Of a stretch of DNA of 34,395 nucleotides, positions 1 to 6,827 are shown piece after piece. The stretch comes from Spirulina sp. SIO3F2. GTDB taxonomy: Bacteria; Cyanobacteriota; Cyanobacteriia; Cyanobacteriales; Spirulinaceae. Under the pieces are notes generated by a model. The model saw only the letters and a list, made by a program, of their open reading frames with translations. It was not told the DNA's origin and did not search any database. Both the position numbers and the translations under genes were made by a program. The first letter of the stretch is position 1; every line of letters starts with the position of its first letter. Location: positions 1-34,395 of the forward strand of contig JAAHHN010000053.1 in assembly GCA_010672165.1 (NCBI GenBank). Direction: 5' to 3'.

Positions 1-527
1 CAGCCGAGTCTCTTTTCATCAAAGCTCTTGAGTAGCAGCACACTCAAGAAGATGAAGCTACCTTCGCTATAGAGCACTGTGCCAAATAGGGAACTGGGGT
101 GAAGACAAAGAACTGCAATTGTCCAATGGGCGATCGCTGGCTTATACCGTCGCCGAAGCCAATCATGGAGGAGTAGAAGCGCTCCGAGAAATGCAATGTT
201 ATTGATCAGGAGTCCCCCTACGGTTGGCGGAATTTGGAGCTGTGAGAGGAGCCAGATTAGAGCCGGGAACAACGGGAAAAAAGCGGGCGATCGCAACGCA
301 CCATCGGGGTCAATGGTGTAGCCTTCAGTGGCGATGCGCAAATACCATTGGCCATCATTGGCAGTGAAGGTGTTGATGCCCTGGGCCAGTTCCGGGGAGA
401 TCAGAGGTGTGATGATGAAGATTGCACAAAGAATCAGTAGGCGACTGCCCAGCCAGTAGCTGAAGGGCAGTCGCCAGGGCTGCTGGGCATTGGTCAGCCA
501 GGCCCCAAGTTTATTTTTGCTGTGCAT
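1..527 (-). CDS. PIG-V-like mannosyltransferase family membrane protein, 3' end outside window
   Basis: Read on the minus strand from an ATG at 527, this frame stays open for 175 codons to the left edge, so only the N-terminal part is present. The product starts MHSKNKLGAW and has a first membrane segment near residues 28-45. It then carries DGQWYLRIATEGY at about residues 58-70 and AFFPLFPALIW near 84-94, followed by further hydrophobic segments. A luminal loop with Asp and 'WY..IA..GY', then 'FFPL.P', is the signature of the Mannosyl_trans2/PIG-V family (polyprenyl-phosphate-mannose dependent, GT-C fold). The function is inferred from that signature. In bacteria such proteins are thought to act on envelope glycans, but the acceptor here is unknown. 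The gene is separated from the ParE remnant by about 150 bases without a gene. Confidence 0.72.
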   Translation of the reverse strand, partial: MHSKNKLGAWLTNAQQPWRLPFSYWLGSRLLILCAIFIITPLISPELAQGINTFTANDGQWYLRIATEGYTIDPDGALRSPAFFPLFPALIWLLSQLQIPPTVGGLLINNIAFLGALLLLHDWLRRRYKPAIAHWTIAVLCLHPSSLFGTVLYSEGSFIFLSVLLLKSFDEKRLG

Positions 528-674
528 TATTACCCAATTTTTATTTCAGCGCGATCGTTTTAGATTCGCCGCTTCTCCAGCTTCAAACCCCAAATCCAGA
601 CAAGCATTATCCTATCTCATCACAATACCTAATATTTTTAGGTTACTCCTCAGTCACATGAAATCCTTTTTATC

Positions 675-997
675 TTAATTATCAAACAGAGTATCCAAAT
701 CTCGATATGCACTCACTTACTCACAGAATTTCCACGCCTTCACGAACTACTTGATATAGGATAATGTAGCTATCCAACGGCAAACCTCGTAGTCTAGTCA
801 GCAATTCATCATAACTTCGCCCCATCTTTGGGAACTGTCGTAAATATTCACATTTTTGCTCAAACTGCTCAATAAAGCGATTGCGCTGGGGCGCACTGCC
901 AAAGGCAATCGCCTGCATCCAGATTCCTTGCTGCGAAATAGTCAAAGATTTCATCTAAATCTTGGCTGGCTGAGGGCGCAATAATACATTGTCGCAT
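675..997 (-). pseudogene. ParE/RelE-type toxin, broken by two frameshifts
   Basis: Three frames on the minus strand together spell one ParE-type toxin. From ATG 997 the frame gives a ParE N-terminus (SASQDLDEIFDYFAARNLDAG) and then hits a stop. A second frame (about 720-900) gives RFIEQFEQKCEYLRQFP, MGRSYDELLTRLRGLPL and YIILYQVVREGVEIL, then TGA. The third frame, 675-716, supplies the usual end, VSAYRDLDTLFDN, then TAA. The total span, about 107 residues, is close to family length. The first break looks like about 28 extra bases, with GCGATTGC at 877-884 and its inverse GCAATCGC at 905-912. The second looks like one extra base near 720. The ATG overlaps the antitoxin stop by one base (TGATG), so this was a coupled toxin-antitoxin operon. 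The middle frame alone (721-954) has an ATG but is unlikely to be a working toxin. Confidence 0.75.
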
Positions 998-1257
998 CAC
1001 TGCTGCTTACGCTGACGTGATCTGGCTTTGAGGCGCTCAATCACTTGATCACTTTTTATACCTTCGCCACGGGCCAATTCTACTTGAGCCACTTGCACTT
1101 GCTCCCGTGTTTGAGCCAACCAAGCTTCATAACCTTGATCTCGCTTTTCTAGTAAGTGTAATGCTTCCGCGATCACATCATTGACGCTACCATATTTCCC
1201 ACTGGAGAGTTTGTGTTGGATAAACTGCTCCTGATCTGGAGTTAAAATAACTGCCAT
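997..1257 (-). CDS. ParD/CopG-type antitoxin
   Basis: This is a small protein of 86 residues starting MAVILTPDQEQFIQ. The frame is open further upstream to 1299, but the ATG at 1257 is preceded by GAGG at good spacing and begins where the family usually begins, so I chose it. The N-terminal half fits a ribbon-helix-helix DNA-binding antitoxin: a short beta strand (AVILTP), then a helix ending KLSSGKYGSVNDVIAEALHL. The C-terminal half is a charged helix (EAWLAQTREQ, then a basic RQRKQQ tail) of the kind that wraps the toxin. ParD-like proteins normally neutralise ParE and autorepress their operon. Here the partner downstream is broken, so the antitoxin may survive only as a DNA-binding or anti-addiction remnant. 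Confidence 0.8.
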   Translation of the reverse strand: MAVILTPDQEQFIQHKLSSGKYGSVNDVIAEALHLLEKRDQGYEAWLAQTREQVQVAQVELARGEGIKSDQVIERLKARSRQRKQQ

Positions 1258-1304
1258 CTTTACCTCAATAGAATCGAGATCTACTAAAGAGTTTAGCAAA
1301 TGTA

Positions 1305-1495
1305 GTGTTGGATGCGTTAGGCGAGCGGTGATTTATGGATCAAAGCCGGTAATGTGGTATCTGCCATAACGCACCGACCAAGATATTGATGTGAAGAATA
1401 CTTTGGCTTGATGATATTGATGAGTTTGGTGCATTACACAGGAGCAGAAATCGTTTATTTTATTGATAGATTTTTCCTTGCTAACGCACCCCAAA
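1305..1495. repeat. Remnants of a dispersed cyanobacterial TAACGCACC/GGTGCGTTA repeat
   Basis: The gap between the antitoxin and the next gene holds four copies or near copies of one 9-10 base unit in both orientations: GATGCGTTAG at 1311-1320, TAACGCACC at 1367-1375, GGTGCATTA at 1428-1436 and TAACGCACC at 1482-1490. A similar pair occurs at 20671-20734. I know such units as ends of dispersed, non-coding palindromic elements in cyanobacterial genomes. The 65-codon reading frame running through this stretch looks like a by-product. Confidence 0.45.
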
Positions 1496-1526
1496 AAAGC
1501 TTTAATCAACATCACCTCAATTAAGT

Positions 1527-2309
1527 TCAACTCGTCTGCTCAGATAAACTGACAATCAATTTAGCCTCTTCAATCATTCTCTGAAACTCAAGGAATGGAA
1601 ACTCAGAGTTCTCTGGATGACGTAAGGTATAAAGCATTGCTTTACCGAGCATCAGGTCTTTGTCGAGGTCATAATCTTGATCCAGTATCCAACCAAATGT
1701 AGGCTCTAACTTCCACTCAAACCCCTGTCCTCGTCGATCAACTCTCTCGATAAACGCTTCAATCTCACTATCTGTAAATAAGTTAAGTGAGTTCCAGGCT
1801 TGTCTCAAAAGTGATAAAGAGTATTCACTATCCTCAGAGTCAGTAATTGGTGCAAAACGACAGAGTAGCAACAATGGAATTCCAGGATGAGGTAAACCTG
1901 AATCTAGTAGAGCAATACAGCGGCAGATTACATCTAATTCGTCCCAACGCAACACGTGGGGATGCCAGTGAGCTTGATCATCCCATGCGATTTCCTCAGA
2001 AACTCCATCCTTACTTTGAAACTCAAGATCAAAACTACCCATATAGGGGTCAACGTCTAGGATAATTTCAAAATCAGCTCCAATGGGGTATTGATGTCGA
2101 CAAGAGCAATGAACATATATATCAGGATCAAAACTATCATCATCAGATTTGTATGGATAAAGCTGCATTATTAATTCTTTCGAGAAATGCTCTCTGCGAT
2201 TAATTAGCTTTGAATAGTCTGAATCTGAACCGACACTCGTTAACCAAAAGTAATCAGTCCAAAACTTTGACTCATAGGCGACTTGCTTTACCGGCCAGTT
2301 GAGAACCAT
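1527..2309 (-). CDS. Hypothetical acidic protein
   Basis: This is a 260-residue soluble protein that I do not recognise. It is rich in Asp and Glu (for example SDDDSFDPDIY and TDSEDSEYSL) and in Trp and aromatic residues. It has no signal peptide or membrane segment. Points for a later search are a His/Cys-containing strand near residues 66-74 (YVHCSCRHQYP), WDDQAHWHPHVLRWDELDVICRC in the middle, and HPGIPLLLLCRFAPI after it. The composition and position next to a decayed toxin-antitoxin pair would suit an immunity or anti-toxin protein, but that is only a guess. The ATG at 2309 is the first in frame. The gene lies downstream of ileS on the same strand, separated by about 220 bases that hold a palindromic repeat, so it probably has its own transcript. 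Confidence 0.7.
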   Translation of the reverse strand: MVLNWPVKQVAYESKFWTDYFWLTSVGSDSDYSKLINRREHFSKELIMQLYPYKSDDDSFDPDIYVHCSCRHQYPIGADFEIILDVDPYMGSFDLEFQSKDGVSEEIAWDDQAHWHPHVLRWDELDVICRCIALLDSGLPHPGIPLLLLCRFAPITDSEDSEYSLSLLRQAWNSLNLFTDSEIEAFIERVDRRGQGFEWKLEPTFGWILDQDYDLDKDLMLGKAMLYTLRHPENSEFPFLEFQRMIEEAKLIVSLSEQTS

Positions 2310-2393
2310 TGAGATTATGCCTCAAATACAGTTTGATGTAATTCTGGTGAAGAGTCAGCAATATAGCGGTTTTCATAAGTATGCGGTACGTTA

Positions 2394-2424
2394 ATCCCCC
2401 TCAATCCCCCTTTGTAAGGGGGAG
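2394..2424. repeat. Palindromic CCCCCTT..AAGGGGG dispersed repeat
   Basis: TCCCCCTT at 2405-2412 pairs with AAGGGGGA at 2416-2423 across a three-base loop, and a second ATCCCCC lies just before it (2394-2400). This is the common cyanobacterial C-rich/G-rich intergenic repeat that translates as 'PPYKGGLRGI' when an open frame crosses it, as happens here in a 68-codon frame (2315-2521) that I do not accept as a gene. It lies 3' of ileS and could fold in the ileS transcript, but no U-run follows. Confidence 0.6.
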
Positions 2425-2529
2425 GAACGATCCTCATCTTTTCACAAAAGGCTATATCGACAATACAATTGAACCATCCCCTGTCAATAAAATCAATCAA
2501 CAATGTCCTTACAAACAGCAAGACTTTGT

Positions 2530-5500
2530 CTAACTAGCAGTCTTAAACCCGATCGCGACCTTTTGCTCCTGTAACTCGTAGTCATAGGAGTGGAACCCAT
2601 CGGTTACCGCCTCGCCCACCGTCAACCCATCCGCCAACGTCTCCTCACAGATATAGTCCTTGTGGTTCTCAATCACAGACAACAAACTCTCTGGTAGCGT
2701 CAAAATCAACTCAATGTGATCAGCAATATCCAGATCCGCCTCCCGACGGCTCATCTGAATCAGGCGCACCAGATCGCGGGCCAAACCCTCAATTTCCAAT
2801 GCCTCACTCACCGCCGTATCCAGCACCACAATGCCATCATGGGCGCTGAGGGTCTTACCTGCCAAACCCTCGTGAATCTTAAGGGTCATGGTGAATTCAT
2901 TCGGCTCCAGGATCTGGCCCGCTACTTCCACCTTGCCCCCCGGTTGCAGCGTCCAATCCCCCGATCGCGACGCCGCCATCACCTTGGGCATTGCCCCCCG
3001 TAAGCGCTTACCCACCGTGCCCTGCACCTTGAGTTCCTTGGTGCCAAAGGGCTTGAAGTCCTGCTCGATCTTGAGGGCTTTCACATTCACCTCATCTTCA
3101 ATTAGGTCAGCATAGGGCAGAACGCGATCGCCATTTTCCCCAATCAGCACCAACGCTGCCAACGGTAAGCGCACCCGCAGGTTCTGTACTTCCCGAATCG
3201 AGAGAGCGGTGGAGCAAATATCCCGCACATAGTCCATGTCTGCAATCAAGTCTGCATCGCTGGGGAAGGCTTCCACATCCGGCCAGGTGCTCAAGTGAAC
3301 GCTCTTTTCACCCGTGAGACCTTTGTAAATATGTTCTGTGATCAACGGCAGCAGTGGACTCGCTACGCGACAGAGCACAGTCAATGCTGTGTAGAGGGTA
3401 TCGTAAGCATCTTGTTTATCTTGGCTTTGGGCTTCTTGCCAAAAGCGATCGCGGCTCCGGCGGATATACCAATTGTTAAGCACATCGATATAGGTGAGCA
3501 CGGCGCTACAACCGTCCGCGATCTTGTACTCCTCCATGGCCTGCTCCACTTCCACAATTAGATTGCGGGTCTTGCAGAGAATGTAGCGATCGAGCAGCCC
3601 CGTTTGATCGGTGCGGAACTCCGCCTTAAGGGTGTCGGTGTTGGCGTAGAGACAAAAGAAATAGTAGGCATTCCAGATTGGATTAATCACCAACCGAATT
3701 ACATCGCCAATGCCCTGACCCTCTTTATCAATCAGCAGGTCGCCCCCTCGCAGCACGGGTGAAGAAACCAGGAACCAACGCAAAGCATCGGCCCCCTTGG
3801 TTTCAAACACCTCCTTGGGGTCAGGATAGTTGCGTAGGCGCTTAGAGAGCTTCTGGCCATTTTCATCCAGCACCACACCGTGGCAGATGCAGTTGAGGAA
3901 CGGCGGCTTATCAAACAGGGCAGTTGAGAGCACGACCAACGTGTAGAACCAACCCCGCGTTTGGGCCATATATTCGACAATAAAGTCGCCGGGGAAATGG
4001 TTCTCAAACCACTCTTGATTCTCAAAAGGGTAATGCACCTGGGCGTAGGGCATGGAGCCGGACTCAAACCAACAGTCAAAGACCTCGGGGACACGACGCA
4101 TCATGCTCTTGCCCGTGGGGTCGTCGGGGTTGGGACGCACCAGTTCGTCGATAAAAGGACGGTGCAGGTTGGTGGGGCGCACCCCAAAGTCCCGCTCAAT
4201 TTCATCAAGGCTGCCATAAACATCAATACGCGGATAATCCGGGTTATCGCTCTTCCACACCGGGACGGGGGAACCCCAGAAGCGGTTACGACTGATCGAC
4301 CAGTCCCGCGCCCCTTCGAGCCACTTACCAAACAGACCATCCTTAACGTGTTCGGGGAGCCAGTTAATCTGTTGGTTGAGTTCCACCATGCGATCGCGGA
4401 AGTCCGTCACCCGCACATACCAAGAACTCACGGCCTTATAGATCAGCGGCTCATCGGTACGCCAACAGTGGGGGTAGTTGTGGAGATAGCTCTCATGACG
4501 AATCACTTTCCCTTGTTTTTTCAGGTCTTTGATGATTGGCTTGTTAGCTTCTAGAACAAGCTGACCCGCGTAGGGCTTAACCTCCGAGGTAAAGCGCCCC
4601 GCATGATCCACCGGACAAACAATAGGGATTTCATATTGCTTACAAAGGTTTTGGTCATCCTCACCAAAGCCGGGGGCCAAGTGAACGATGCCCGTCCCTT
4701 CGTCGGTGTTGACGAATTCACCGGGGAGCACTTGGAACGCGGAAGGGGTATCAGCGAAGAAGGGGAAGAGGGGGGTATAGGTGCGGCCGATAAGATCTCG
4801 TCCGGTGAGCGATCGCACCTGCTCCAATTCGCCAAACTCCCGTTTATATTTCTCCAGGGCTGCTGCTGCGATGATGATGTGTTTCTCACCTGCATCCAAC
4901 ACCACATATTCAATCTCTTCGCCAACCGCCAGTGCTAGATTTGAGGGCAATGTCCAGGGGGTCGTCGTCCAAGCGACGATTTCGAGCGGGACGGTTTCCT
5001 CGGGTAGGGGGTCGAGGGTGAAAGCCACCGAGAGGGCGGGGTCTTGGCGTTGACGATAGGAATCATCCAGGCGGGTCTCAAAGTTAGAGAGCACCGACTC
5101 CGCCGCCCAGGAATAGGGCACAACGCGATAGGACTCATAGACTAGGCCTTTGTCCCATAACTGTTTAAACGCCCACAGCACACTCTCCATAAAGGAGAGA
5201 TCCATGGTTTTATAGTCATTTTTAAAGTCTACCCAACGAGCTTGGCGGGTGACATAGGCTTCCCATTCCTGAGTATATTTCAGCACCGAAGATTGGCAAT
5301 GGGCGTTAAATTTCTCAATGCCATATTCGGTGATACTAGCGCCGCCAGAGATGCCTAGCTCTTTCTCGGCGGCCATCTCGGCGGGTAGACCGTGGCAGTC
5401 CCAGCCAAAGCGCCGCTCGACCTTCTTACCCTTGAGGGTCTGGTAGCGGGGGATAATATCTTTAACGTAGCCCGTCACCAGGTGTCCGTAGTGGGGCAGC

Positions 5501-5679
5501 CCATTGGCAAACGGCGGCCCATCATAAAAGACAAACTGACCGTCTGCGCCGCGGGAGTCCACAGATTCTTGAAAGATGCCGTCCTGTTCCCAGGATTCCA
5601 GAATCTCCCGTTCAAGTTCGGGGAAGTTGGGGCGGGGGTTGACGTCGGGGTAGAATTTCTGGCTGGGCTGGTCAGGCAT
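2530..5679 (-). CDS. ileS: Isoleucyl-tRNA synthetase, type 2 (eukaryote-like)
   Basis: This is the cytoplasmic class Ia enzyme that charges tRNA-Ile using ATP. It has 1049 residues, longer than the roughly 930-990 of the common bacterial form. The HIGH motif is HYGH at residues 63-66, within PPFANGLPHYGHL. The KMSKS motif is KLSKR at 610-614, followed by LRNYPDP. The editing domain is present, with TTTPWTLPSNLALAV at 238-252 and GTGIVHLAPGFGEDD at 328-342. DCWFESGSMPYAQ at 535-547 belongs to the catalytic core. 'GLPHYGHL' and 'SKRLRNYPDP' are signatures of the eukaryotic/type 2 IleS group, and the C-terminus lacks the Cys zinc finger of type 1. Type 2 enzymes as a group are known to be insensitive to mupirocin. 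The gene stands alone, divergent from the Uma2 gene. The ATG at 5679 has no strong Shine-Dalgarno. Confidence 0.96.
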   Translation of the reverse strand: MPDQPSQKFYPDVNPRPNFPELEREILESWEQDGIFQESVDSRGADGQFVFYDGPPFANGLPHYGHLVTGYVKDIIPRYQTLKGKKVERRFGWDCHGLPAEMAAEKELGISGGASITEYGIEKFNAHCQSSVLKYTQEWEAYVTRQARWVDFKNDYKTMDLSFMESVLWAFKQLWDKGLVYESYRVVPYSWAAESVLSNFETRLDDSYRQRQDPALSVAFTLDPLPEETVPLEIVAWTTTPWTLPSNLALAVGEEIEYVVLDAGEKHIIIAAAALEKYKREFGELEQVRSLTGRDLIGRTYTPLFPFFADTPSAFQVLPGEFVNTDEGTGIVHLAPGFGEDDQNLCKQYEIPIVCPVDHAGRFTSEVKPYAGQLVLEANKPIIKDLKKQGKVIRHESYLHNYPHCWRTDEPLIYKAVSSWYVRVTDFRDRMVELNQQINWLPEHVKDGLFGKWLEGARDWSISRNRFWGSPVPVWKSDNPDYPRIDVYGSLDEIERDFGVRPTNLHRPFIDELVRPNPDDPTGKSMMRRVPEVFDCWFESGSMPYAQVHYPFENQEWFENHFPGDFIVEYMAQTRGWFYTLVVLSTALFDKPPFLNCICHGVVLDENGQKLSKRLRNYPDPKEVFETKGADALRWFLVSSPVLRGGDLLIDKEGQGIGDVIRLVINPIWNAYYFFCLYANTDTLKAEFRTDQTGLLDRYILCKTRNLIVEVEQAMEEYKIADGCSAVLTYIDVLNNWYIRRSRDRFWQEAQSQDKQDAYDTLYTALTVLCRVASPLLPLITEHIYKGLTGEKSVHLSTWPDVEAFPSDADLIADMDYVRDICSTALSIREVQNLRVRLPLAALVLIGENGDRVLPYADLIEDEVNVKALKIEQDFKPFGTKELKVQGTVGKRLRGAMPKVMAASRSGDWTLQPGGKVEVAGQILEPNEFTMTLKIHEGLAGKTLSAHDGIVVLDTAVSEALEIEGLARDLVRLIQMSRREADLDIADHIELILTLPESLLSVIENHKDYICEETLADGLTVGEAVTDGFHSYDYELQEQKVAIGFKTAS

Positions 5680-5866
5680 AGGGTTGAGGGCTTTGAGACG
5701 GTGCTTATTATAGCTTGGTTGGGTGGGCCAGACTGTGGTTGGCGTTTGGCAGGACTAGGGCATCTTTGAGCAACGGAATTTGTGTGGTGCGCCACCTGCT
5801 AGGCAGCGATGTCTCACCGCTGACGTTGGGTAAAATAGTTAAAGAATCATCGCAGCAAGGGGTTTG

Positions 5867-6514
5867 ATGGTTGTCGCAGCGCAGCAGCAAACGTTACAGA
5901 AACGAGCCGATCGCGTCGTGCTCAACAATATTAGTTGGCAGCAGTTTGAGAGTTTGCTGTTGATGCTGGGCGATCAACGTGCGAGCCGTCTCGCTTACGA
6001 TTCAGGATATTTAGAAATTATGACGCCACTGCCAGAGCATGAATATTTCAAGCAGTCGATTAGTATTGCTGTTGAGGATATTGCTGAGACCTTGGAATGG
6101 GACTACGCCAGTTATGGTTCGACGACTTGGCGACGGGCAGTGAAACAGGCTGGGGTTGAGCCGGATGATTGTTTTTATTTCCAAAATGAGCCTCAGATTC
6201 GCGGCAAATTGGAATTTGATCTAGCAATAGATCCACCGCCTGATTTAGCCCTAGAGGTTGATCTGACGAATAAATCCCTCGATCGCTTCCCCATCTATGC
6301 TCGCCTCGGTGTGCCTGAACTTTGGTGTTATGACGATGGGAGTCTGAAAATTTATCAACTCCAACAAGGGGACTATGCTGAGGTGGAACGCAGTGGCATT
6401 TTTCCACAACTGGATATTCGGGCACTCCCACAGTTGATTGAAGCGAATCGGTTGCAGGGGCGACGGGAACTACGGCGGGCGGTGCGAGACTGGGCAAGGG
6501 GGCAGGTGGGCTAG
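5867..6514 (+). CDS. Uma2 family (DUF820) endonuclease-fold protein
   Basis: This 215-residue protein belongs to the Uma2/DUF820 family, a PD-(D/E)xK-like group greatly expanded in cyanobacteria and with no settled function. The family pattern is clear: YDSGYLEIMTPLPEHE at residues 44-59, GVEPDDCFY at 96-104, then PDLALEVDLTNKS at 125-137. The last carries the putative metal-binding Asp126, Glu130 and Asp132. YARLGVPELWCYD follows at 144-156. The frame also allows a TTG three bases earlier (5864). I prefer the ATG at 5867, preceded by AAGGGG. It is divergent from ileS, and no partner gene is evident. Members of this family are often mobile, single-gene insertions. Confidence 0.88.
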   Translation: MVVAAQQQTLQKRADRVVLNNISWQQFESLLLMLGDQRASRLAYDSGYLEIMTPLPEHEYFKQSISIAVEDIAETLEWDYASYGSTTWRRAVKQAGVEPDDCFYFQNEPQIRGKLEFDLAIDPPPDLALEVDLTNKSLDRFPIYARLGVPELWCYDDGSLKIYQLQQGDYAEVERSGIFPQLDIRALPQLIEANRLQGRRELRRAVRDWARGQVG

Positions 6515-6827
6515 CTGTGTTATGGCTTCTTTGGGAAGTGTAGAGCGATAGCCATTTTTGCCACCCGTTGCCTTATAGAGTTCGTCAACACCACAATCAA
6601 ATCTGCTCCGACTCGTTGATGCATAGTGCAGATTCGACTAAAGCCTTGTGAGCCTCTCTGAACTCAGCGAATTGGCCAGGCTTTATAAGGTTTTCTATAT
6701 TTACAGGCGAAAGCAAGATTTGTCATCATGAATGCACCTGAGCAGTGCAAATGATTTGAGTTTGAGTGATGCTTCTGACCGTTTGCACTGCCCTTGGTAA
6801 AGCTGACTGCACGCCTCGAAACCATTT
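6515..6827. promoter_or_regulatory. Gene-free leader with a 10-bp inverted repeat upstream of the DUF4157 gene
   Basis: I see no gene in these 313 bases. Near the 3' end, GCAGTGCAAA (6742-6751) is matched by its exact reverse complement TTTGCACTGC (6782-6791), with 30 bases between them and about 36 bases before the ATG at 6828. The spacing, roughly three helical turns centre to centre, would fit a dimeric regulator binding two half-sites or a long-loop RNA hairpin. No convincing -10/-35 pair could be assigned by eye. Confidence 0.4.

Noticed and set aside
1333-1530. 65-codon minus-strand frame
   Set aside because: It runs through the dispersed TAACGCACC repeat region, has no recognisable protein features, and abuts the next gene's stop without a ribosome-binding site.
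2315-2521. 68-codon minus-strand frame after ileS
   Set aside because: Its middle is the translation of the C-rich palindromic repeat (PPYKGGLRGI), a known source of false genes.
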